From Zeugodacus cucurbitae (lineage: Eukaryota > Arthropoda > Insecta > Diptera > Tephritidae), in the NCBI RefSeq assembly GCF_028554725.1, contig NC_071670.1, positions 70,035,001-70,099,000 on the forward strand: a stretch of 64,000 bases of DNA, read 5' to 3'. Both the position numbers and the translations under genes were made by a program. The notes under the pieces were generated by a model, which searched no databases, was not told the origin of the DNA, and worked only from the letters and a program-made list of their open reading frames with translations. This document shows positions 37,691-48,336 of the stretch, piece by piece (positions within the stretch are counted from its first letter, which is position 1; every line of letters begins with the position of its first letter).

Positions 37691-38313
37691 ATTTACGTAT
37701 TCATTGTCACAAATAAATAATAACAAATGTATTAAATTAATCTTTCGAAAAATAATTTTCATTTATTTTCCATATGGAGATTAAAAAAATATTTAGTTTG
37801 TTTTGATGGGTAAAATTAGTTTAGAGCTTTTGAGATATTGGACTATTTTTTACTGAAAATTGTACAACCTACTCGCATTACTATTGTGCTTTGAGATCAA
37901 AGCCAAAATATGCACTTACGCGTGATTTACACCGACGTGATTCTAGAATACATATTTTCAAATCTTAGAGATTTTAACAAAAACATACTTTCTGGTATAA
38001 TTTGAACGATTTCGATGTGTATACGATCGAATACTGAAAGGACTGATAGAACATGGATAATGGTATAACCTACACTCTTCTTCGACTGTATAGATAATTT
38101 ATTGTTTTGTTTAACCTCAGTATATGTAAGGCGTGTACTCCCTATTTTAAAATCGCCAAAAGCCAAAAGAGAATTGCGAAAACTATTCCAAATCATTCAT
38201 AATACCACAAGAGATAAACACGCTCTGTTACTGTAATTAACTTGATAATTAATCTCTGCCGAACAAACAAAGGTGGACTTGCGGCTTTTCATTGTCAATA
38301 AAGAATAGGAATT

Positions 38314-38396
38314 GCCTACCTGCCTCTAAGTCACCTGAAAGTTTTCAATTTGGGAAAAAAGGGTATAAAACCTGAGATCCTTTGCACTTCATCATC
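38314..38396 (+). promoter_or_regulatory. Core promoter and TAGteam site of BEN copy 3
   Basis: TATAAAA at 38364-38370 places the start near 38391-38394. One perfect CTACCTG (CAGGTAG on the minus strand) lies at 38316-38322, about 78 bases upstream. By flanking sequence it corresponds to the second distal site of copy 2; about 63 bases between that site and the TATA box are missing here, which brings it to the position held by the proximal site in copies 1 and 2. Confidence 0.68.
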
Positions 38397-38455
38397 AAAC
38401 TTGAACGATCTACAAAAGTGTCAACAACTCATAAGAACTCAGAAAAAACTTAAAG

Positions 38456-39082
38456 ATGGCAGACCGTTCGTTCCACAATCTGATCGATACTAGCACTCTA
38501 TGTGAAGAATCCATAGCCAGCAAACAGTTGAAACATCGTCGCGAATCCGAAACTACTTTGAATGTCGCCAAGAAGCAACGCACCGAAGCGCCCACCGATT
38601 TACTTATGATCGAACTATTCGTATACCACGTGCTAAGACAGCAGTTCGAAGCAGCCGCAAGAGCACAACAGCTAGGGACTGTAGTTAAAAAGGAACCGGA
38701 AGAAAACACAACCCCTGCTGACAATATTATAACACCAATAACTGTGAAGATCAGACCGAATGGCACCACTGTGTCCAGAGTTGACTTTGAAAAGCTGCGT
38801 GATTGCAGTGCCTCACTGGCCGCATGCAATCTACTCGCTATGATTTTCGATCGCCAGACACTGGCCACACATTCGTTGAGCGGCAAACCCTCGCCCGCAT
38901 TCCGTTATGAAGAGCGCATGATAAAGCGGGAGTTGGATGCCAAGAAAGTGTCTGACATCATTCATTTCATTCGAAATATCTTCAATTACTCTGAGAAGGA
39001 GATTCGTTCAACGATCACCATGAAATGTGCCGACGTGGCCAGAGCATTCAAGGGCAAGGAAAACAAAAATAATTACAATTGA
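38456..39082 (+). CDS. BEN-domain protein, Insensitive/Elba-like, copy 3
   Basis: This single-exon gene encodes 208 residues and is the copy in segmental duplication B. The BEN domain covers about 97-199 and keeps the TLATHSLSGKPSPAF block, the VSDIIHFIRN helix and TMKCADVARAF. It differs from copy 2 at roughly ten positions in the domain, among them GPNG to RPNG (residue 100) and ATRNLL to AACNLL. The first cysteine of the N-terminal C-x2-C pair is lost (STLC instead of CTLC or CPLC) and KRRR has become KHRR, so the amino-terminal module may be relaxed. The frame is intact, and TATA box, start codon context and poly(A) signal (39151-39156) are kept, so I treat it as a functional gene. Role as for the family: nuclear DNA-binding factor. 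Confidence 0.83.
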   Translation: MADRSFHNLIDTSTLCEESIASKQLKHRRESETTLNVAKKQRTEAPTDLLMIELFVYHVLRQQFEAAARAQQLGTVVKKEPEENTTPADNIITPITVKIRPNGTTVSRVDFEKLRDCSASLAACNLLAMIFDRQTLATHSLSGKPSPAFRYEERMIKRELDAKKVSDIIHFIRNIFNYSEKEIRSTITMKCADVARAFKGKENKNNYN

Positions 39083-39150
39083 GAACAATGTTTGAAATTG
39101 AATTGTTAGATATTTAGAATTTGAATAATGTACGACTTAATATGTAATGT

Positions 39151-39156
39151 AATAAA
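39151..39156 (+). terminator. Poly(A) signal of BEN copy 3
   Basis: AATAAA about 70 bases after the stop codon, followed by a TTGTGTTG element shared with copies 1 and 2. Confidence 0.5.
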
Positions 39157-40793
39157 ATTTGAAGCTTTTAAATAATTGTGTTGTTTATTTTCATGTTGAG
39201 ATTTATAGTCATCACGGTGAATGACTTGGGTATTGATTGCTTTAAACGATATTAGAGAAATACAATGCTAAACAGGTCCCAGCATTGGCAAATACTCTTC
39301 TGTATCCAGAGCTCTATATTTGATCTAGAAAAAAACATTTTGAAAGTCTTGAGTTATGTACTTTTGTACTTACCTTAAATTACAGGAGAATTTCATTCTA
39401 CAAACTTTTTTAATAATTATGGACTTAAAGTCTCATTCTGATGTTTGGAAATGCGCAAATCTCGCTCAGCATAGCTTAAACTTACTACAATACCTGTAAT
39501 ACCACAACGTATCGTAATCTTATAATGAGCATACGTTTCAATAAAACCCTAAAAGCACTTAGTATGAACTACTTTCACACAGCAGACACATTCAGCTGTT
39601 GCCTTGAAATTGACATTTGCTAAACTACGCTGGACGTATTGCCGCTCGCACACGTTAACTTACATTCAGCAGCGCCACCTAAGCGTTGTGATAATTTGTT
39701 CACTACATGACCCTCACATGAGCGCACGCACACACACAGAAGAACACACCGTTGTGTGGACTTGCCTATCCAATCTCCAATCCTACTTTCGCTCAATGTC
39801 AGACAGAAGTCGAAAAGGCAGCAGCGATTACCATAAAGATAAGAATAAAAGTCGAAAAGTGCACCAATTACTGACCGACGTTGGTGTGACCCAGAAGAAC
39901 CAAAGCCATAAGCACACACAACGCCAGTTGGCAGTGAAGCGCGAAGGAACCTGTTACCAACTTATATCCTGACACACAAATACAAGAACACAGTGGTGTA
40001 ATCCTTCACCGAGATCACAAAGCAATATAGAATGCACTGGAAATGGACTGCAAAGAGCTGTGCGCCCGGACTAGTGTGCGAGTGGCCGATTGGTTGCCAT
40101 GTGAATGGTCGGTTGACCTCTTGGTTTGTCGGTTAATTCGCAGCGTGTCAGTTCGAGTTCATCAAGCGACGGCAGCAACAGTTAGGCATCGACGATGCGG
40201 AAATGATTTCATGATGTACTAGTCGACTTCATCACGTTGACTTCTCTGCATTGAGCCGCCGAACGGAGTTCGGGCAGCAGTCGCTCGGTTCATTTTCGCA
40301 CAAATGTATTATTATTGTAAGTTGCCGCTGATTGCAATTTGTGTTGCTTAAATTTGAGTTTATTGTGGTCAGCATTGCATGAGCATAAAGGCAATGTCGC
40401 CGACAAGTGGATGCCGAATGCGGATGAACAAGTGCATATGTGGAGTCACAAATTATTCACTAGCTACAACGACTGCAACAGAAATATGAATTGAGTAAAG
40501 GCAGGTTTATATATTTTTGTTTTTATTTCCAATACTTATAGCTTATTTAGCAACGATAATTCACGAATATAATATGCAATTTAAGCTCAGGTTTATGAAA
40601 AGTCTTTATGCAGTTATCAATTGAAATCTAAACGTTATTTCTGTTCAATCTCCATATTAAATTTTTTAAATTTTTAATAGTAAATGATCTCTAATTTTCT
40701 TCTCTTGTTTAATGTAAAAACATTTCGAACACAAGGTAATACCCCAACCTTTCGATTTCCAAAAGCTCTCTGTGTCACATAGCTCCAAACTGT

Positions 40794-41642
40794 CTGGCGA
40801 CCGTATAGACTACGAGAAGATAAGCACTTTAACTTACTTACTTACTCACATGTTTCCTTATAAAACCTTTTGGAATTCTACTCCTATTTTTCTTGTGTTG
40901 TCACCGCTTCAAGTGGCTTATTTATTTGCCAACAACGGTCACGTAGTGGTATGCATTTACACTCTGACATTACCTGGTTTTTATTAGCTGCCTGAGTCAA
41001 TGGTTGTGCGATTTGGTGTGATTGTGCGAGTACGAAGTGAGCGTGAGTTTATTAGGAGTTCAAGAGCTTTGTATGACTGGCGACCGTATAGACTACGAGA
41101 AGATAAGCACTTTAACTTACTTACTTACTCACATGTTTCCTTATAAAACCTTTTGGAATTCTACTCCTATTTTTCTTGTGTTGTCACCGCTTCAAGTGGC
41201 TTATTTATTTGCCAACAACGGTCACGTAGTGGTATGCATTTACACTCTGACATTACCTGGTTTTTATTAGCTGCCTGAGTCAATGGTTGTGCGATTTGGT
41301 GTGATTGTGCGAGTACGAAGTGAGCGTGAGTTTATTAGGAGTTCAAGAGCTTTGTATGACTGGCGACCGTATAGACTACGAGAAGATAAGCACTTTAACT
41401 TACTTACTTACTCACATGTTTCCTTATAAAACCTTTTGGAATTCTACTCCTATTTTTCTTGTGTTGTCACCGCTTCAAGTGGCTTATTTATTTGCCAACA
41501 ACGGTCACGTAGTGGTATGCATTTACACTCTGACATTACCTGGTTTTTATTAGCTGCCTGAGTCAATGGTTGTGCGATTTGGTGTGATTGTGCGAGTACG
41601 AAGTGAGCGTGAGTTTATTAGGAGTTCAAGAGCTTTGTATGA
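40794..41642 (+). repeat. Tandem array, three 283-bp units
   Basis: The word CTGGCGACCGTATAGAC recurs at 40794, 41077 and 41360, exactly 283 bases apart, and the units look identical by eye. A fourth unit breaks off at 41643, where the single-unit flank of copy A resumes. Each unit contains an open frame of about 80 codons that ends in the unit; 283 is not a multiple of three and copy A does not preserve the frame, so I do not call it coding. Confidence 0.9.
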
Positions 41643-43330
41643 CTGCAAATATGTTTATACAAATTTCTTGGTTTATTTTGGGCGCTTGAAGGCATGCGGT
41701 GTACAAAAATATATTCGAAATAGAAAATAAAATAAAAGAAATATAATGCCTCTCTTAATATAAATTTAGGTACGACAAATGCATATGCACCACTACTTTA
41801 TTATTTGTCGTAAAATTATATACCCAATAATTAGCTTTCTTAATTAAGATTATTTGAATACAGAGAAATGTAAATTTAGTATTTCTTTTGAACAAATGTC
41901 TGTACAAATGCCTAAAGGTCTCTACAAATATATGTGTTAATACATAAATATATATGCACAAATGTAAGCATGAAGCATGAGAGCTTGTGTGGTGTGAAAT
42001 TTGACACGCACTAAGTGGCTTGCGGTGAGCTTTAAGGGCATTGAAAATTGTTAGTGTGGATTTCGAGTGCAGTAAGTTTCGATATCAGTGAGAAACCAGA
42101 ATACTTGAGTAGTGAAATTTATAAGCTCACGTGGGTAGTCAGAGCGTATGAGTAACAAATGTTAACATGGAATACTTATGATATATGGGGGTATGAAATA
42201 TATATCTAAATAAGTATTATAATAGTAGAATATATTTAAATTTGTTATTGGTTTAATTAGGTACTTTCTCAAGGAATATTAGAATAAGAAATATTTGATA
42301 CAGATGATATTAAGTTAGAATATTTTCATTCATAAACAAACAATGACTACACCAATGCCATTCTTAACAAATACTATACAAATCTAACCACCAACCTCAA
42401 TAATAAAGAAAGACTATGCTAGAACGTAAAAAATTGAGTTGCACGCCTGTCTGGCTGCTGAAAATGTCGATTTGGCAAAATATTTATTCCCAAACAAGTT
42501 GTTTTCGTTGCTGCAGACAGGCAACTTTTCTTCCTGACTCAGTGAGAAAGAACTACAGGGTACGTCTGTTTTGCTATGAAAGTTAAAATACTCGAGCACT
42601 TTAATATGCACAAGAACCCTGCTTATTTCATACGCACAACAACTGTGGCACAACAAAAAGCCATTTGCCGCATTTTGAACAAAGTTGCGGTTGCAGTAAG
42701 TAAAAAAATGAATTGAGCAAAAATGAAAGTGGAAGTGGAAGGAAAGTTTGATGTACGCACTCACATTAAATGCTGTTTAATAATGTGGGAGATTCGCCTT
42801 TAAAGGTATCACATTAGCTTGCAATAATTTAGTTGAAATGATTTTAAGGGAACAAGAGTTGAAGATTTATTTATAAAATTGAATAGAAATACATCTCTGG
42901 ACTTGAAAAAAAGTACAAATATTAGTATAGATATTATTTTTAGAAATTATTGAACCATTATCTACTTTCTTTATTATTTACTCTTAAGACTTTAATAAGC
43001 ACAAAACTACATTATTATACAAATCTTACAATTTTTTTTATCTATTTTCGCTCCATAAATATTTACATATGTATTTACAAATATAAATAATGGTAATGGT
43101 TTTCTTTTTCACTTTCTTCCTTGATTGTGTAAACTTCTTTATTCCACAATTATTTACTTGTAAACGTTGCTGTTGTTGTTGGTTTTGGGCCAATGCGTTC
43201 TTGCTATTCTTTATCCACACTTCTCCTTCTACGCTGCTGCGGTATTTCTTTCGCAACTTTGGTTATTTTTTCTTAGCCGCTGCTTATACTAATGTTAGTT
43301 TAATGGAAGTTTCCGTTGCATTATCAAATT

Positions 43331-45724
43331 AGATTTGGAGCTTCTTGCTTTGATTTCTGATTCGTTTTCACACAGTAACTACTTTTTGGTGATTTTAGAG
43401 GATTTTTAAATGTTAATATAGGAAAAGGAAGATAGGAGAATGAGCAGCAGTGTTATATTTCTTCAGATGGAATATCCAAATTAAATTAATCTTAAATATC
43501 GCAGTATCGAATGGCACGTTCTCTTACTATTTCTAGATCGCCAAAGATGATGCTTCACTCCAGCATTTTGTGAGTAAACTTGACGTAATCAGCATTTTAC
43601 AAGCCATTACGTAAAGTGAAAACAAATAAGGAGCTCAGCAGATTTAAAAGAGGTATGATTGATCAGAGCTTTTGATGAAAGCCAATAACAAATAAAATTT
43701 AGCAAATAATAAAGGAGAAAAAATGCTAATAATTTGGTCTTCATAGGATAGGATAGGATAATAGTTTAAAAGTATGCTTCAAAATAAACACAGCGCATAT
43801 ATACAGTAACGTGCAAAAATATTTGTGTATTTATATTTCACAGGTGAAATGAGTATGTTCACATAAACATATAAAATCATTCAATATACGTTTTCTAAAT
43901 ACCTCGAAATCACAGAGCAATTACCGAGTTGCATAGAAATTCTCTAGAAATAGAAGAATGAAGGATGGAAGGAAATTTATATTTTTAGCGAAACTAAGAA
44001 TAAGTATATATACGTAAATTGCTTTCCATACAAATCGACATCGTGAGCCCCGAAACAGAACAGCATCAGCCTTTTGAATCGTTATGAAGACGCAGCGGCA
44101 CCGGAACCCCCGCAGTAAGCACGACCAACTGATTGACAGCAAAAGCAAAGCGGCAGCCATATGAATGACTCTGCTGCAAGTCCTGAGTACATTGGGAGTC
44201 TGCCAACAATTCCAAAAAGGAAAGCTGAAATTTAATTTTCAATTCCATAACATTGGGCAGTTATCGCCAGCGGCGCCATGAATCGCCACAGCAATTGAGT
44301 TCTATGTTTCTATTATTGTTGTCATGATTACATTAGATTGGTAATGATGAGTGGCGTCGAATTTCAAATGGTTGAATTTGAATTTTCAATTGCAATGCGC
44401 TGAAACGAGCGAATAAATGGTAGTTAGGCCGCATATTCACTCACACACACATTTAAAGGAGTGTTTGTTGACTGCACAATCATGTGCAAAATTGTACAAC
44501 GAACTTAATTTGCTTGACAAGCGTATTGCTACTGCTACTGCACAACAACTACACAGCTGTTACTAGCAACAGAAATAATTTAATGGAAGCATTGGTGTAT
44601 TTAATAAACATATAAACAGTTTAGTGTGCTTTATACAATTATTTAACTAATTGGGGATGAATATTTCTAATTAAGTAAATTATTCAAAGCAGGCATAACT
44701 TTTCAAAGTTTATCTATTTAAGAATATATGTCAATAGTAAAACATTGTCAAGAGAACTTTTCAAATTTTAATTTTTTGCGGAAATGCTGTATCCTGCGCG
44801 GCATCTAAACTAATCCGGCTAGGACTAATCGAACAAAAAAAGCTTTCCTCAAACCTGAGGACCGGTTTAACTGATTAATATTTGGCGCGCCTTCCTTAAA
44901 GAAGTCTTTACCACTAGAACTCGCCTCATTCCCAAATTTAAATTTTACTACTTCTTTTAATTCGAAAAGTCAAAACAATTGGCACAAATATTTTTCTTTT
45001 TTTGTTTTCAGGCAGTCGCCATTTTGAGTTTTTTTATCGTGGTTATAGTTGCACCACATTACTATAAAATAATATATTTTTCTTTTTTTTTGAGATTGCT
45101 AAGAAGGTTGGTCACATGCCAATTTTGTTAGACCCCCCACTTCATCAGCTACTAATATTTTATATTTGAAATTTTTTTAATTCTTTTACTTTTTGCTTTG
45201 TTTTTACAACATTTCAAAAATATGTGAAAATTCATGCCTCTAAAAATAACCGAATAACATTATTAGCAATACGTGTTCCAAATGCTAAATCCTTAAATTA
45301 TTTCAATATCCAACAAAGGTTATAGGTACTTTCACATAAAAAGATAAATTTTATTTTTTACTGACATACATACTTCACAATTATAGCCAAGTACTAGAAA
45401 CATCTGGTTAAAACTATTGATGAGATGATAAGAGCTTATAGACCATACGTTTGAACAAAGAACAATACCTTTAATAAGAAAATAAACTGAAGCGACTTTT
45501 TCTGAGGTGTTTTTTATTTTTGGGGCCTTGTTGCTCAATTTTAACAGTTTTTAGATGAGCGTTGCCACATCTTCAATGTAGTGTAAACTTCTTTAAATAT
45601 TGTACTTGATTATTATTGTAAAAGGAACATTGAGTTCAATTTTGTATTATATCGGAAGTAGACGTGGTTGTTGTGAACCGGATATGATTACTGACCTCTG
45701 AGCACGAGCAAAAACATTGCATAA
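43331..45724. other. Intergenic
   Basis: No gene seen. Three GGATA units at 43745-43760. The minus-strand frames at 43921-44248 are short and unrecognised. Confidence 0.5.
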
Positions 45725-46688
45725 CAAGTAAGAAAGGGCTAAGTTCGGGTGTAAACGAACATTTTATACTCTCGCAATTTATTTATTTAACTTTATTTAT
45801 ATTAATAATACACAATTTGACCCACATATTCGTCATATATCTATACTAATATTATAAAGAGGAAATGTTTGTTTTTTTGTTTGTTTGTGTCGAATAGGCT
45901 CCGAAACTACTGAACCGATTTGAAAAAATCTTTCACCGTTGGAAAGCTATACTATCCCTGAGTGACATAGGCTATATTTAGTTAAAAAAAAAAATAGGGT
46001 TCCTTACCAAAACTCCGATAATGTAAAAAAAATACCAAAAAACTTTCTTTAATCGCGAATGCTGCGAAAACGATTAAAGATATAACAAAGTGATGTACTA
46101 CAATTTTCGCGACATCATACCTCTAACTATTATAGTTTTGTCACAATAAGCGATTTTATATAAAAAAGTTAATTAAAAGACCACTACTTGAAAAGGCTCT
46201 TTATTTATACCTTAGTATTAATCCTTATCGAAATAAATGATTTATTATTTAAGATCGCTTCAAAACCTTTATATAACTTTTTGAATTATTAGATTCTGTC
46301 ATACCATTCAAAAGCTAGCACGAGTTAAAAATTTTGACATTTTTTAATAGTCCTGTGCGGAATTAAAAATAATTGTCGCTTGATAATAATATGATATAAA
46401 AATGAATTGCTGTTCGTTTGTGCCGCAAAAAAACGAGAACGGCCAAACCGATCTGGCTAATTTTAGTCTTGAAATATTCGTGGAAGGCCAGATAAAGATT
46501 AGAAAGTGAGTAAATATGAAAAAATTTCGAGGATGATAATAATAAGAGAATTTTATTCGAGTTGACAAGAAAAATATAAAAGAGAAAACAAAAAATTATA
46601 ATTTGAAGGTTGTCATTGTTGCTTTGTTAAAATATTTTTGTTATTGTTCAATTGTATAAGGTTGTGTCGATAGCCCAAAACAATTTGT

Positions 46689-46873
46689 AACAAATAAGGA
46701 AAGGCTAAGTTCGGGTCCAACCGAACATTTTATACTCTCACAATTTATTGATGTAATTTTATTAAGATATCACACAGTTTTACCTATATATTCGACATAA
46801 AGTCCAATAGAAAATCATCATATATAGTATATTAGGGCTGATGTAATTCCAGAACCAATTTCACTCATTTTCA
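46689..46873 (+). repeat. Fragment of the same dispersed repeat inside the Helitron
   Basis: AACAAATAAGGAAAGGCTAAG, then TTCGGGT and TTTTATACTCTCACAA: a diverged left end of the dispersed repeat family, located in the Helitron between its 5' region and its helicase remnant. The right boundary is approximate. Confidence 0.65.
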
Positions 46874-46879
46874 CCACCA

Positions 46880-47640
46880 AGGTTAACGGGGATAGGGGCG
46901 ACTTGGCACCTGTTAGTAGGCAAACATACGGCACATTCGGCCTTGAAATTACTCCTAAATTGCAAATGAACGAAACACCAGTCAGCAAAATCGTCAAACA
47001 TAGCGCTTTAACGAAAATTTTCCAAAAATTCAAGAAGCCGTTGGAGGTACTGCACAGGACTTTTAAAGATCTTGATTGTCGATGAACGTTTATGGTGGAG
47101 CCAGGATTCTGTTAGTAGGTGATTTACGCCAGACTCTTCCAATTATTCCTGGATCAACTGTTACTGACGGGCTAATCGTATGCCTAAAATCATTTAATTT
47201 GTGGCGACACATAAAGAATCGCCAATTAACAACTAACATATGAGTGTTTTTGCAACAATACCAAATTGCGATTGTAGAAATAGTTGGCAGTTGACACCTC
47301 GATGGATTAATAGCATTTCCAACAGATTTCTTTCACTTCATTGACTCGAAAGAGAAGTTTTCCTGACATGAAACCGCAATATGATAACCATAAATGACTG
47401 ATTGAATGACCTATATTGGTGGTAAAAAAAAACAAAGTATCGATGATCTTAATGCGACAATTTAGAATTTCGGTCCAAGAGAGTTGACACAGCTACAAAC
47501 CAGCATGACGTAGTCAATTATCCCAAACTATTTAAAATTGCCTGTACTTTGCAATTAAAAGTAGTGTGAGTTGTAATCATGCTGCGTAACATAAATCAAC
47601 CTCGAGTAATCAATATCGTCGCCGAAGCCAAGATTGGACC
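46880..47640 (+). pseudogene. Helitron helicase (PIF1-like) remnant
   Basis: Pieces of the C-terminal helicase of Helitron proteins in shifting frames: NETPVSKIVKHSA (about 46965), GARILLVGDLRQTLPIIPGS (about 47096-47156), NLWRH (47200), VFLQQYQ (47248), LIAFPTDFFHF (47305), VFPD near 47360, DDLNATI (47434) and VIMLRNINQPR (47575-47607). Stops and frameshifts occur throughout. Several helicase motifs can be ordered as in intact elements, so the internal loss is moderate after 46900 and severe before it. Confidence 0.75.
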
Positions 47641-48136
47641 AACTTAACTTAATGTATACCTTAGCCACAAAAACGTGTGGCCGGGTCTGCTAATATTGTA
47701 TAAAATCCATTGAAAGTTGGAAACCCTAATATTAGGTTAGAAGCACCGAGGGCCTCGAGTTTGATATATGGAGCCTTAAAAACCTATGGTCAGATTAAGG
47801 CGATTTTTAGAATGGGGCTGCCCCACTATAAACATAGTATTTGTGCGAAGTTCTGCACCGATATCTTCACTAGTGCTTACGTTATGTATTGTAAAGTTAA
47901 CGATTCAGATCGTCTTCAAAGGGGGGCCACGCCCACTTCCCCAAAAAAATTACATCCGAATATGCCCCTTCTTAGTGCGATCCTTCATGCCAAATTTTAT
48001 TTCATATTTTTCATTTTGTGGGCGTGGAAGTGGTCCGATTTTGCTCATTTTCGAAAGCAACCTCCCTATGGTGCCAAGAAATAAGTGTGCCAAGTTTCAT
48101 CAAGATATCTTAATTTTTACTCAAGTTACAGCTTGC

Positions 48137-48187
48137 ACAGACGGAAGGACAGACGGAAGGACAGACGGACGGACGGACAGACAGACA
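48137..48187 (+). repeat. GGAC/GGACA minisatellite
   Basis: About fifty bases of ACGGAAGGACAG-type and GGAC repeats inside the right arm of the dispersed repeat. Confidence 0.8.
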
Positions 48188-48336
48188 TTCGGATTTGAAC
48201 TCCACTCTTCACCCTGATCACTTTGGTATATATAACCCTATATCTAACTCGTTTAGTTTTGGGTGTTACAAACAACCGTTATGTGAACAAAACTATAATA
48301 CTCTCTTTAGCAACATTTGTTGCGAGAGTATAAAAA

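Larger units (their letters stand above)
37691..43330 (+). repeat. Segmental duplication, copy B
   Basis: About 5.64 kb, the partner of 31321-36575. It carries BEN copy 3, a 232-base segment at 39707-39938 missing from A, and the tandem array at 40794-41642. Its left edge abuts the broken end of an RTE-like reverse transcriptase, and its right edge runs into unique sequence after TTATCAAATT. Confidence 0.85.
45840..47693 (+). mobile_element. Decayed Helitron
   Basis: The 5' end begins TCTATACTAATATTATAAAG, a terminus I recognise from insect Helitrons, followed by the usual GAACCGATTTGAAAAA-type sequence near 45911-45930. The 3' end has a hairpin (GCCACA 47664-47669, TGTGGC 47676-47681), eight bases, and the terminal CTAA at 47690-47693. 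It sits between A and T, as Helitrons do, and the intact sequence of the target is seen in the other copy of the host repeat (23602-24595). The interior holds remnants of the Helitron helicase with many stops. The Rep part is not recognisable. About 1.85 kb, non-autonomous now. Confidence 0.85.
45725..48336 (+). repeat. Dispersed non-coding repeat, copy 2, split by Helitron
   Basis: The same family as 23602-24595, in plus orientation. The left arm (45725-45839) starts AACAAGTAAG and includes TTTTATACTCTCGCAA (45762-45777). The right arm (47694-48336) ends with the inverse TTGCGAGAGTATAAAA (48320-48335), so the family has inverted ends of at least 16 bases. A hairpin-prone TTCGGGTGTAA/CGAAC stretch lies by the left end and a GGACA-rich minisatellite near the right end. 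An internal stretch present in the other copy is deleted near 47925. Open frames at 47710 and 47786 are repeat sequence, not genes. Confidence 0.75.

Noticed and set aside
41022..41553. Repeated 82-codon frames that look like a small duplicated gene family
   Set aside because: They are the same frame in units of a 283-bp tandem array; the frame is not kept in duplication copy A and the start lacks support.
47710..48217. Two overlapping frames of 124 and 143 codons
   Set aside because: Both lie inside the dispersed repeat; the related stretch at 24237-24461 gives only a repeat-derived fragment, with no domain.
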